Origin: Palsa-504 sp963744575
GTDB taxonomy: Bacteria > Actinomycetota > Actinomycetes > Streptosporangiales > Streptosporangiaceae
Reading direction: 5' to 3'
DNA length: 64,000 nucleotides
Assembly (NCBI GenBank): GCA_963744575.1
Contig: CAVUUF010000012.1
Span: 1 to 64,000, forward strand
The stretch's first letter is position 1; every line of letters starts with the position of its first letter. The notes under the pieces were generated by a model. The model ran no database searches. It was not told the DNA's origin and worked only from the letters and a program-made list of their open reading frames with translations. A program made the translations under genes and the position numbers. Below are positions 57,000 to 64,000 of this stretch, one piece after another.

Positions 57000-57320
57000 T
57001 CAGGGGCCCTCGGCCGCGGGGCGGCCGGTGTAGACCGCCCGGGGCCGCAGCGGCCCGGACCCGGCGTAGGCCTCCAGGGCATGGGCGATCCAGCCCGCCG
57101 TCCTGGCCACCGCGAAGATCGCCTCCCCGGCGCCCCTGACCATGCCCGCCACCCCGGTCAGGGTGGCCAGCGCGAAGTCCATGTTCGGCTCGGGCAGGGC
57201 CTTCTGCCTGACCTCCGCGAGCACGGCGTCGGCCACCGCGAGCTGACCCGACTTGGGTGCGGCCCGGCGCAGGAGGTCGAGAAGGACCACGGCGCGCGGG
57301 TCGCCGCCGCGGTACACGAC
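57000..57320 (-). pseudogene. Citrate synthase gene, C-terminal fragment
   Basis: Translation of the minus strand gives the C-terminal third of a citrate synthase: PEPNMDFALATLTGVAGMVR, GAGEAIFAVARTAGWIAHAL and RPRAVYTGRP. About 105 residues remain and the catalytic N-terminal two thirds are absent. The break abuts, back to back, that of a homocitrate-synthase-like gene on the other strand. Confidence 0.75.
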
Positions 57321-57324
57321 GTGC

Positions 57325-57817
57325 CCTGGCGTTCCGGTACGGGTTCGGGGTGGCCGATGCGGCGGTGATCGGGGACCGGCTCGACCTGTCCTGGGCCAGG
57401 AGGTTCGGCCTGTGGGCGGCGTACGCGTTCGGGCAGCCGCTGCCGCCCGCCTGGCCTGGGGTCGGCCGCAACGCGTTCGCGCACGAGTCGGGCATCCACG
57501 CCGACGGGGCGCTGAAGGACCGGGGGAACTACGAGCTGTATGACGATTCGGTGCTCGGGCCGTTCCCGGCCGACTGGTTCGCGCGCGCGGGCCGGGTAGT
57601 GCTCACCGGCGAGTACGGCGGCATGGCCGGGTTCCGGCACGTGCTCGACGGGCTCGGCGTCGAGGTCGCCGACGGCATGGAGGACCTGGTGTTCTCGCTG
57701 GTCCAGCTGTGCGCGTCGGCCACCGGCAAGCCGCTGACCGACGACGAGCTGCGGCTGATCGCGGGGTACCCGCGGAAGCTGGCGCTCCTTTTCCCCGGGC
57801 AGCTCAGCGTCGGGTGA
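57325..57817 (+). pseudogene. Homocitrate/isopropylmalate synthase-like gene, C-terminal fragment
   Basis: The plus strand reads VGRNAFAHESGIHADGALKD and RGNYELYDDSVLGPFP, the diagnostic HESGIHxDG motif and following sequence of the LeuA/homocitrate-synthase family. It starts at FRYGFGVADAAVIGDRLDL and lacks the whole TIM-barrel N-terminus. It shares its break point with the citrate synthase fragment, so one deletion probably removed the 5' halves of both divergent genes. Confidence 0.75.
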
Positions 57818-57868
57818 GGTGGCGCGGGGCACGCGCCCGGGTCGTTCGGGAGATAGATTTTTGCTCTT

Positions 57869-59350
57869 GTGAAGGTCTTCATCTCTTTTGACATGGAGGG
57901 CGTGGCCGGGATCGTCGACTGGTCACAGTGCCGCCCGCCGGGCCAGCCGTACGAGGAGGGGCGGCGGCTGCTGCTCGGCGAGGTCAACGCGGCGATCGAC
58001 GGGGCCGTGGCGGCCGGGGCCACCGAGATCGTCTGCAACGACTCGCACGGCACCATGAACAACCTGGACCCGGGCCTGCTGCACGGGCAGGCGAGCTACG
58101 TGTCCGGACGGCACAAGCCGCTGTACATGATGCAGGGGCTCGACGCCAGCGCGGACGTGGTGTTCATGGTCGGGTACCACGGGTCGATCTCGGGCGAGAG
58201 CTCGGTGCTCTCGCACACGTACAACCCGTCGGTGGTCTCGCACGTCGCGCTGAACCGGGCCGAGGCCGGCGAGAGCGGCATTAACGCCCTGGTCGCGCTG
58301 GCCTGCGGCGTTCCCGTCGGGCTGATCACCGGGGACCGGCAGACAGCCGGCCAGGCCGATCCGTTCCTCGCCGACGCCGAACGGGTGGTGGTCAAGGAGT
58401 CCCTTACCCGGTTCGGCGCGGTGAACCAGCACCCGGAGCTGGCCCGGGCGATGATCGCGGACGGGGCACGGCGGGCGGTGCAGCGGGCCGTGCCGGGAGG
58501 CTTGGAGCCGCCGGGGATCACGCTGCCCGCCACCCTGGAGGTGCAGATGCAGACGGCGGACATGGCCGAGGTCGCCTCGTGGGTCCGCGGCGCCGAGCGG
58601 ACCGGGGTCCGGACGGTGAGCATCCACGGCGACGACCCGCTGGCGATGTTCCGGTCGTTCGTCGCGGTGACCTACATCACCCGCGTCGCCGAGGGGCGCT
58701 TAGGTCGGCGAGCCGGCGGCGGCGCCGGTCGCCTGGTCCTGGCCCCAGCGAGCGATGGCGGCGTCCAGGTCGAGCGGCAGGATCATGTCGCCGTCGGCCG
58801 TCTCGGCCGCCCAGTCCTCGGCGGGCACCCGCCACATGACCTCGAACTCGATGCCGCTCGGGTCCCTGGCGTACAGCGACTTGGACACCCGGTGGTCGCT
58901 CTCCCCCACCAGCGCACCCGCCGCGGCCAGCTTGGCCCGCGTGTCGGCCAGGTCGGCCAGCGTGCCGACCTCCCAGGCCAGGTGGTAGAGGCCGGGGTGT
59001 TGCGCCCGGCCGGGCGGGCGAGGATCGGGGGCGGTGCCGGTCTCGAACAGGCCGAGGTCGTGGTCGTTGGCCGAACCCGGGGCACGCAGGAACGCGGCCC
59101 GGCCGGGGATCTGCATCCGGACCTCGAAGCCGAGCGTGGCCCGGTAGAAGTCGACGGCCCGGTCGAGACCGTGCACATAGAGGACGGCGTGGTTCAGGCG
59201 TCGGACGGCCATCTGCGCTTCCTTATCCGCGGCTCAGTGGAGCTGCCCCCGCTGCCGGCGGCGGAGCTCACGGTACCGGCGCCGCTGCGACTCATCGAGC
59301 ATCCGCCAGGCGCCCACGGGGACGGCGATCGCGAGCACGATGAGCGCTAG
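57869..59350 (+). CDS. M55 family D-aminopeptidase (DppA-like), frame runs on past the domain
   Basis: The first 279 residues are a complete M55 metallopeptidase. Zinc ligands are Asp8 and Glu10 in ISFDMEGVAG, then NDSHGTMNN and GYHGSISGES, and the glutamate in ALNRAEAGESG. These enzymes cleave D-amino-acid dipeptides. The domain ends at AVTYITRVAEGR (about 58705), but no in-frame stop follows. The frame continues another 214 codons antisense to the VOC gene, as if the natural stop was lost by a one-base change (a TAG sits one frame over). No ribosome site precedes the GTG, while TAGATT lies just upstream, so it may be leaderless. Confidence 0.75.
   Translation: MKVFISFDMEGVAGIVDWSQCRPPGQPYEEGRRLLLGEVNAAIDGAVAAGATEIVCNDSHGTMNNLDPGLLHGQASYVSGRHKPLYMMQGLDASADVVFMVGYHGSISGESSVLSHTYNPSVVSHVALNRAEAGESGINALVALACGVPVGLITGDRQTAGQADPFLADAERVVVKESLTRFGAVNQHPELARAMIADGARRAVQRAVPGGLEPPGITLPATLEVQMQTADMAEVASWVRGAERTGVRTVSIHGDDPLAMFRSFVAVTYITRVAEGRLGRRAGGGAGRLVLAPASDGGVQVERQDHVAVGRLGRPVLGGHPPHDLELDAARVPGVQRLGHPVVALPHQRTRRGQLGPRVGQVGQRADLPGQVVEAGVLRPAGRARIGGGAGLEQAEVVVVGRTRGTQERGPAGDLHPDLEAERGPVEVDGPVETVHIEDGVVQASDGHLRFLIRGSVELPPLPAAELTVPAPLRLIEHPPGAHGDGDREHDER
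58700..59212 (-). CDS. VOC family protein (glyoxalase/extradiol-dioxygenase-like)
   Basis: A 170-residue vicinal-oxygen-chelate protein (RRLNHAVLYVHGLDRAVDFY, HPGLYHLAWEVGTLADLAD-like centre, YARDPSGIEFEVMWRVP end). Candidate metal ligands are the first-strand histidine, the histidine in LYHLAWEV and the glutamate in GIEFEVMW. It resembles catechol-2,3-dioxygenase-like members. The 3' end abuts the M55 domain, with which it is convergent. Confidence 0.8.
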   Translation of the reverse strand: MAVRRLNHAVLYVHGLDRAVDFYRATLGFEVRMQIPGRAAFLRAPGSANDHDLGLFETGTAPDPRPPGRAQHPGLYHLAWEVGTLADLADTRAKLAAAGALVGESDHRVSKSLYARDPSGIEFEVMWRVPAEDWAAETADGDMILPLDLDAAIARWGQDQATGAAAGSPT

Positions 59351-59431
59351 GGCGATCGGCCACGGGACGATGAAAAGCAGGATGAACCCGATGATGATCC
59401 CGGCGATACCCCACTTCATATGCGGTGTCAT
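59234..59431 (-). CDS. Small membrane protein
   Basis: A 65-residue protein: MTPHMKWGIAGIIIG leading into one long or two short hydrophobic helices (FILLFIVPWPIALALIVLAI), then a basic tail (MLDESQRRRYRELRRRQRG). GGAG precedes the ATG. Longer in-frame versions reach into the HhH gene and are not credible. Function unknown. Confidence 0.7.
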   Translation of the reverse strand: MTPHMKWGIAGIIIGFILLFIVPWPIALALIVLAIAVPVGAWRMLDESQRRRYRELRRRQRGQLH

Positions 59432-59584
59432 GCTGACTCCGTTCACTAATCCCTGGGCCGAGGGCCCCCAGGCCGGCCCAGCTTCTTCTAGCTTATAGGG
59501 CCCGCGGGCCTCGGTTGGATCTTCGCGCATACCGTAATCCGGCGTACAGTACGCTGCGGGCATACTTGCTGCCTGGAGGGTACC

Positions 59585-60169
59585 GTGACCATCTGGATGC
59601 CGGTCGAGCCCGAGGCCAACGAGCTGCTGAACCGCAGCCCGCTCGCCCTGCTCATCGCCATGCTGCTCGATCAGCAGGTCACGCTGGAAAAGGCGTTCAG
59701 CGGGCCGCTGGACCTGGTCCGGCGGCTGGGACACGAACCCACCGCGGCCGAGCTGGCCGAGTTCGACCCGGGCCGGCTGGCCGCCATCTTCTCCGAGCGG
59801 CCCGCGCTGCACCGCTACCCCAGGGCGATGGCCGCCCGGGTCCAGGACCTGGCCCGGCTGATCGTGGAGCAGTACGACGGCGACGCCGCCCGGGTGTGGA
59901 CGTCCGCCACGTCGGGTGCGGAGCTGCTGAAGCAGGTGGCGGCGCTGCCCGGGTTCGGGGCGCAGAAGGCGCGGATCTTCGTGGCCCTGCTGGGCAAGCA
60001 GCTGGGGGTGCGGCCGGATGGGTGGCGGGAGGTGGCGGGGACGTTCGGGGCCGAGGGGACGCGGTTCTCCGTGGCGGACATCGCCGACGAGGAGTCACTC
60101 GGCGAGGTCCGGTCCCACAAGCAGGCGCTGAAGGCGGCCGCGAAGGCCAAGGCGGCATCGGCGTCGTAG
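59585..60169 (+). CDS. HhH-GPD-type base-excision DNA repair protein
   Basis: A 194-residue DNA glycosylase-like protein with LALLIAMLLDQQVTLEKAFS and a helix-hairpin-helix (VAALPGFGAQKARIFVALLG). After the HhH, where a catalytic aspartate is expected, it has RPDGWREVAG. GGAGGGTACC precedes the GTG. It is the actinobacterial short HhH-GPD type with unproven lesion specificity. Confidence 0.82.
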   Translation: MTIWMPVEPEANELLNRSPLALLIAMLLDQQVTLEKAFSGPLDLVRRLGHEPTAAELAEFDPGRLAAIFSERPALHRYPRAMAARVQDLARLIVEQYDGDAARVWTSATSGAELLKQVAALPGFGAQKARIFVALLGKQLGVRPDGWREVAGTFGAEGTRFSVADIADEESLGEVRSHKQALKAAAKAKAASAS

Positions 60170-60261
60170 CTGGGGCAGGAAACGCGAGACGATGACCAGC
60201 CGCCAGCCGGAAACCACGCCGCCCGGGACCACGGACCACCGGGACATGCCGGACGCGGAGC

Positions 60262-60387
60262 CGGCACCGGGTGACGCTGCGGCCCGAGCTGTGGGTCCGC
60301 CAGGTCTCCGCCGACGAGGTGATGGCCAAGCTGCTGGCCGCCGTACCCACGCCGCGGACGGACCCGGCGCGGGCGGTCACCGGCTGA
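60262..60387 (+). pseudogene. MoxR-type AAA ATPase gene, C-terminal remnant
   Basis: The frame ending at TGA 60387 reads HRVTLRPELWVRQVSADEVM then AKLLAAVPTPR. That is the characteristic end of actinobacterial MoxR ATPases. Nothing of the ATPase core is present upstream; the HhH gene ends about 90 bases before. Confidence 0.65.
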
Positions 60388-60730
60388 TGTCGTCCATGTT
60401 CCCGAACGATCCGGCTCTCCCGCCCCGGCCACCGAACTCGAGCCTCGCTGGCGGCCGTCCCGGCACGCGCGACGGCTGCTCACGCTCGGCCTGTTCGGGG
60501 TGTTCGTCGCCACGCTGGCCCGGCGCCCGGAGTTCGCCGGCGTGGCCGCCCCGGCGCTGCTGCTGCTGGCCGCGGGCCGGGTCCAGCGGCGGCCGCCGCG
60601 GATCGCCGTGCGGGTCAGGCCGTCCTCGCGGCGCGGCTTCGAGGGCGAGCTGATGGCCCTCGACGTGGCGGTTGACGTTCCCGGCGACGGCCGGGGCGAC
60701 GGCCCCGGGCCGGACACCCGGGTGCAGTGG
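60387..60730 (+). pseudogene. DUF58 protein gene, frameshifted N-terminal remnant
   Basis: The ATG overlaps the MoxR stop (TGATG), the normal MoxR-DUF58 junction, and reads MSSMFPNDPALPPRP. After a shift near 60430 another frame reads RRLLTLGLFGVFVATLARRP, two hydrophobic helices and SSRRGFEGELMALDVAVDVP, the start of a DUF58 protein. The VWA-like core is missing. Confidence 0.6.
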
Positions 60731-60905
60731 CGGCCGGCGCCGCCCTGCTGGCGCTGGGCGCGGGCGCGGGCATGCTGCCCGCGGCCGGCCCGGGGCGGAT
60801 TCGGCGCTGCTGCGCCTGGTGGCCGCGGGCGCGCTCATCGCCGCGGCCGGCCTGGCGCTGCCGTACGTGGCCCGGGACCCCGCGCAGGGGCCGCGGGACT
60901 TGTAG
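60727..60905 (+). pseudogene. Membrane-protein C-terminal remnant after DUF58
   Basis: Two frames give AAGAALLALGAGAGMLPAAG and then ALLRLVAAGALIAAAGLALP with YVARDPAQGPRDL to TAG. This is hydrophobic sequence from the end of a membrane protein, as encoded after DUF58 in MoxR operons. Only the tail survives, with a frameshift inside. Confidence 0.45.
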
Positions 60906-61019
60906 GGATATACAAGAGGTAAGCCAATGCCCAGGCCTTCCCTGGAGCCTGGCGGCTTACGGCACGGCCGGGCAGGCGGGACGATGGGGCTCTACGCGGA
61001 CTACAGGAGGGCAGGGCCG

Positions 61020-61862
61020 ATGGCGGATATCGTCAGGGCCGCGCTGATCCAGCAGCGCTGGGCCGGGGACAAGGAATCGATGATCGCGGCGGCGGTGAAC
61101 CACATCCAGACGGCCGCCTCGGACGGCGCGCAGGTGGCGTGCCTGCAGGAACTCTTCTACGGGCCGTACTTCTGCCAGGTGCAGGACGCCGACTACTACT
61201 CCTACACCGAGGCCATCCCGGACGGGCCGACGACCGGGCTGCTGCAGGACGTGGCTCGCCAGCACGGCATCGTGATCATCGCGCCGATGTATGAGGAAGA
61301 GCACCCGGGCGTCTACTACAACACCGCGGCGGTGATCGACGCCGACGGCAGCTACCTGGGCAAGTACCGCAAGACCCACCTGCCGCAGGTGCAGGGGTTC
61401 TGGGAGAAGTTCTACTTCCGGCCGGGCAACACAGGCTACCCGGTGTTCGACACCGCGGCCGGCCGGATCGGCGTGTACATCTGCTACGACCGGCACTTCC
61501 CCGAGGGCTGGCGGGCGCTCGGCCTGGCCGGCGCCCGGATCGTGTTTAACCCGTCGGCCACCTCCCGGGGCCTGTCCCAGTACCTGTGGCGGCTCGAGCA
61601 GCCCGCCGCCGCGGTGGCCAACGAGTACTTCGTCGGCGCGATCAACCGGGTCGGGGTCGAGCCGCTCGGCGACAACGACTTCTACGGCCAGACCTACTTC
61701 GCCGGCCCGCGCGGCCAGCTGGTCGGCGACGCCGCCGCCGATGACAAGGACGAGGTGGTGGTGCGCGACCTGAACATGGACCAGCTGGCCGAGGTCCGGA
61801 ACCTGTGGCAGTTCTACCGGGACCGCCGCCCCGACGCCTACGGCCCGCTGGTGCAGCCGTGA
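61020..61862 (+). CDS. Nitrilase-superfamily amidohydrolase (beta-ureidopropionase / N-carbamoyl hydrolase-like)
   Basis: A 280-residue carbon-nitrogen hydrolase with the Glu-Lys-Cys triad: Glu44 in CLQELFYGPY, Lys118 in YRKTHLP and Cys155 in YICYDRHFPEG. Length and the motif FYFRPGNTGYPVF match the beta-ureidopropionase/N-carbamyl-amino-acid amidohydrolase branch. GGAGGG precedes the ATG at 61020. The stop overlaps the dihydropyrimidinase GTG, so the pair performs the two ring-opening and decarbamoylating steps of reductive pyrimidine or hydantoin breakdown. Confidence 0.88.
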   Translation: MADIVRAALIQQRWAGDKESMIAAAVNHIQTAASDGAQVACLQELFYGPYFCQVQDADYYSYTEAIPDGPTTGLLQDVARQHGIVIIAPMYEEEHPGVYYNTAAVIDADGSYLGKYRKTHLPQVQGFWEKFYFRPGNTGYPVFDTAAGRIGVYICYDRHFPEGWRALGLAGARIVFNPSATSRGLSQYLWRLEQPAAAVANEYFVGAINRVGVEPLGDNDFYGQTYFAGPRGQLVGDAAADDKDEVVVRDLNMDQLAEVRNLWQFYRDRRPDAYGPLVQP

Positions 61863-63256
61863 GCATCCATATCAAGGGCGGTACGGTCGTCTCCACCACC
61901 GGCACGCTGGACGCCGATGTACTCGTCGACGGCGAGAAGATCAGGGCGATTCTTCCCCGCGAGCCGAACCTCGCGATCAGCGTGGCGGCGGACCGGGTCA
62001 TCGACGCGACGGGCAAGTACGTGCTGCCCGGCGGGATCGACGTGCACACGCACATGGAGATGCCGTTCGGCGGCACCCACTCGGCGGACACCTTCGAGAC
62101 CGGCACCCGGGCCGCGGCCTGGGGCGGCACCACCACGATCATCGACTTCGCCGTGCAGGCCAAGGGCACGTCCCTGCTCGCCACGCTGGACAAGTGGCAC
62201 GCCAAGGCGGACGGCAACTGCGCCATCGACTACGGCTTCCACATGATCGTGTCCGACGTCAACGACACGACGCTGAAGGAGATGGACGCCTGCATCACCG
62301 CCGGGGTGAACAGCTTCAAGATGTTCATGGCCTACCCCGGCGTGTTCTACGCCACCGACGGCGAGATCCTGCTGGCCATGCAGCAGGCGGCCCGCAGCGG
62401 CGCGACGGTGATGATGCACGCGGAGAACGGCATCGCCATCGACCAGCTCGTCGCGCAGGCGATCGCGGCCGGCCGGACGGACCCGGTTAACCACGGCCTG
62501 ACCAGGCCGCCCGAGCTGGAAGGCGAGGCCACCTCGCGGGCGATCACGCTGGCCAAGGTGGCGGACTGCCCGCTGTACATCGTGCACCTGTCCGCCCGCC
62601 AGGCACTCAAGGCGGTGGCCGAGGCGCGGGACGGCGGGCAGAACGTGTTCGCCGAGACCTGCCCGCAGTACCTCTACCTGTCCCTGGACGACCTGGCCCG
62701 GCCGGAGTTCGAGGGGGCGAAGTTCGTCGCCTCGCCGCCGCTGCGGCCGAAGGACCACCAGGACTCGCTGTGGAAGGGGCTGCGGACCAACGACCTGTCG
62801 GTGGTGTCCACCGACCACTGCCCGTTCTGCTTCAAGGACCAGAAGGAGCTCGGCCGGGGCGATTTCTCCAAGATCCCCAACGGCATGCCGGGCGTCGAGC
62901 ACCGGATGGACCTGCTGCACGCCGGGGTGGCCGCGGGCCATCTCACCCTGACCCGCTGGGTGGACGTCGCATCCACCACGCCGGCCCGGATGTTCGGCCT
63001 GCACCCGCGCAAGGGCGTGATCGCGGCCGGGTCCGACGCGGACATCGTGGTCTACGACCCGCAGGCGCGGCAGACCCTGTCCGCGGCGACCCACCACATG
63101 AACGTGGACTACTCCGCCTACGAGGGCCTGGAGGTCACCGGCCGGGTGGTGACCACCATGTCGCGCGGCCGCGTGGTCGTCGACGACGGCTCCTACCAGG
63201 GCAGTCCCGGCCACGGCGCGTTCCTCCCCCGCGGGCTGAACCAGTACCTGCTGTAG
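61859..63256 (+). CDS. hydA: Dihydropyrimidinase / hydantoinase
   Basis: A 465-residue cyclic-amide hydrolase. It shows the binuclear metal site His63 and His65 in DVHTHMEMPFGG, the carboxylated Lys154 in NSFKMFMAYPG, His187 in MMHAENG, the histidine in YIVHLSARQA and the aspartate in STDHCPF. It hydrolyses dihydrouracil/dihydrothymine or hydantoins to N-carbamoyl acids, the substrate of the nitrilase encoded just upstream. Translation is coupled (GTGA). The F420-type oxidoreductase gene that usually follows is broken here. Confidence 0.9.
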   Translation: MSIHIKGGTVVSTTGTLDADVLVDGEKIRAILPREPNLAISVAADRVIDATGKYVLPGGIDVHTHMEMPFGGTHSADTFETGTRAAAWGGTTTIIDFAVQAKGTSLLATLDKWHAKADGNCAIDYGFHMIVSDVNDTTLKEMDACITAGVNSFKMFMAYPGVFYATDGEILLAMQQAARSGATVMMHAENGIAIDQLVAQAIAAGRTDPVNHGLTRPPELEGEATSRAITLAKVADCPLYIVHLSARQALKAVAEARDGGQNVFAETCPQYLYLSLDDLARPEFEGAKFVASPPLRPKDHQDSLWKGLRTNDLSVVSTDHCPFCFKDQKELGRGDFSKIPNGMPGVEHRMDLLHAGVAAGHLTLTRWVDVASTTPARMFGLHPRKGVIAAGSDADIVVYDPQARQTLSAATHHMNVDYSAYEGLEVTGRVVTTMSRGRVVVDDGSYQGSPGHGAFLPRGLNQYLL

Positions 63257-63299
63257 GCACGAACCCACTCGTTCGGTATATAGGTCTTTGGGAGGGGTC

Positions 63300-63771
63300 A
63301 TGGATTTCGGGGTAGTGCTGCAGACCAATCCGCGCCGCGGCCTCGGCGGCGGGACGCGATCCCGCGTCGATCACCGCCTGCATGGCGGCGCCCGCGTACG
63401 TGGGCTCGGACCTGGGGCATCAGCGGGAGCAGCTGAGGTGGTTCGGCGGCATGGTCGGCAATCACGTGGCGGACCTGGTGGCCAGGTACGGCACCGACGG
63501 GCCGGTGCCACACGAACTGACCGACTACATCAAGGGCCGGGCAGGGTACGACTACGCCCACCACGGCAAGGCGGACAACCCGTCGGTGGATTTCGTGCCG
63601 GACGCGATCGTCGACCGGTTCTGCCTGCTCGGGCCGGCCGGCGCGCACGCGGACCGGCTGCGCGAGCTGGCCGCGATCGGCGTGGACCAGTTCGCCATGT
63701 ACCTGATGCACGACCAGGAGGAGCAGACCCTGGCCGCGTACCGGACCGAGGTGATACCCGCCCTGAGCTGA
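63300..63771 (+). pseudogene. LLM class oxidoreductase gene with internal deletion (pyrimidine-cluster type)
   Basis: GGAGGGGTC precedes an ATG and MDFGVVLQTNPRRG, the start of a luciferase-like family typical of dihydropyrimidinase clusters. The frame then fails. From about 63382 another frame gives the C-terminal third (QLRWFGGMVGNHVADLVARY, DYIKGRAGYDYAHHGKADNP, LRELAAIGVDQFAMYLMHDQ) to a stop. About 190 middle residues are missing. Confidence 0.72.
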
Positions 63772-63866
63772 GGTCAGTCCTGACCGGGGCTTAGGTCAGT
63801 CAGTCCTGACCGGGGCTTAGGTCAGTCAGTCCTGACCGGGGCTTAGGTCAGTCAGTCCTGACCCGG
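63767..63866. repeat. Four tandem 26-base units, each a hairpin
   Basis: GCTTAGGTCAGTCAGTCC plus TGACCGGG is repeated; the first copy is 4 bases shorter and the last has one change. Each unit contains GGTCAG...CTGACC, a 6-base stem. The array lies where the broken oxidoreductase gene and the SGNH gene converge and covers the stop of the latter. It could act as a strong bidirectional terminator. Confidence 0.85.
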
Positions 63867-64000
63867 GCTGAGGCTCGGGCCCGGGGACGGGGCGGGCACC
63901 AGGCCCTCGACCTTCGGCAGCACCTGCTGGTCGGCCAGCGCGATGGCCAGCTCGCCGGCCGCGGTCGGGTGCAGCGGCGCTGGGTCGCCCGGGCCCTGGA
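63852..64000 (-). CDS. SGNH/GDSL hydrolase, C-terminal end (cut by window edge)
   Basis: The minus strand reads APLHPTAAGELAIALADQQV and then a Pro-rich end (VPAPSPGPSLSPGQD) to TGA. The HPTAAG segment carries the catalytic histidine motif of SGNH esterases/lipases. The stop falls inside the last unit of the tandem hairpin array, so the C-terminal codons are part of that repeat. Most of the gene lies beyond the window. Confidence 0.6.
   Translation of the reverse strand, partial: QGPGDPAPLHPTAAGELAIALADQQVLPKVEGLVPAPSPGPSLSPGQD

Noticed and set aside
1..64000. tRNA attachment sites or tRNA genes near the element borders
   Set aside because: I inspected 43.0-44.2 and 53.4-53.9 kb and saw no cloverleaf-like TTCGA/T-arm pattern; serine recombinases often do not use tRNA genes.

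Overview
The window is high-GC DNA with GTG starts, ATGA/GTGA overlaps between genes, a conservon (sensor kinase, roadblock, DUF742, GTPase), likely F420-type luciferase-fold oxidoreductases and an actinobacterial FtsK-type conjugation module. It comes from a filamentous or soil actinomycete, perhaps Streptosporangiales-like; genus cannot be fixed from sequence alone. I saw no rRNA, tRNA or CRISPR array.

1-20 kb is a catabolic island. It holds FAH-family hydrolases, an AhpD-like protein, an IclR regulator, three SDR dehydrogenases, a tandem HbpS/GlcG-domain protein, a ketopantoate-reductase-like enzyme, a complete sugar ABC importer and a GH78 alpha-L-rhamnosidase. After these come a berberine-bridge-type FAD oxidase, VOC, luciferase-like, amidohydrolase and alpha/beta-hydrolase genes and a second IclR regulator. 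A GAAAGT-N-ACTTTC-like site precedes four of the transcription units, so they probably form one regulon. The simplest reading is import and cleavage of rhamnosylated plant compounds, with possible non-phosphorylative deoxysugar oxidation.

20-31.7 kb is chromosomal: the conservon, an acyl-CoA dehydrogenase, a zinc-ribbon/FHA protein, a PAP2-type membrane enzyme, an APC permease, a truncated acetamidase and an aldo/keto reductase.

31.7-43.1 kb has visibly lower GC and is a conflict/defence island. One system is an Avs/STAND-like nuclease-NTPase whose C-terminal repeat part is split off by frameshifts. The other pairs a serine alpha/beta-hydrolase with a 1739-residue caspase/P-loop/WD40 protein carrying 20 near-identical 45-residue repeats.

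About 43.6-53.5 kb is an integrative conjugative element: Nudix hydrolase, XRE/TPR-like regulator, small proteins, HATPase, replication-relaxation protein, FtsK-type translocase, J-domain protein and a large serine recombinase that carries a frameshift.

53.6-64 kb is chromosome again: AAA/TPR pair, DinB-like protein, M55 peptidase, VOC protein, HhH-GPD glycosylase and a pyrimidine/hydantoin-type pair (nitrilase and dihydropyrimidinase). Truncated genes punctuate it: Maf, citrate synthase, homocitrate synthase-like, MoxR, DUF58 and a luciferase-like gene. Across the window many genes show internal deletions or single-base shifts, which means either real genome decay or a draft assembly with errors.
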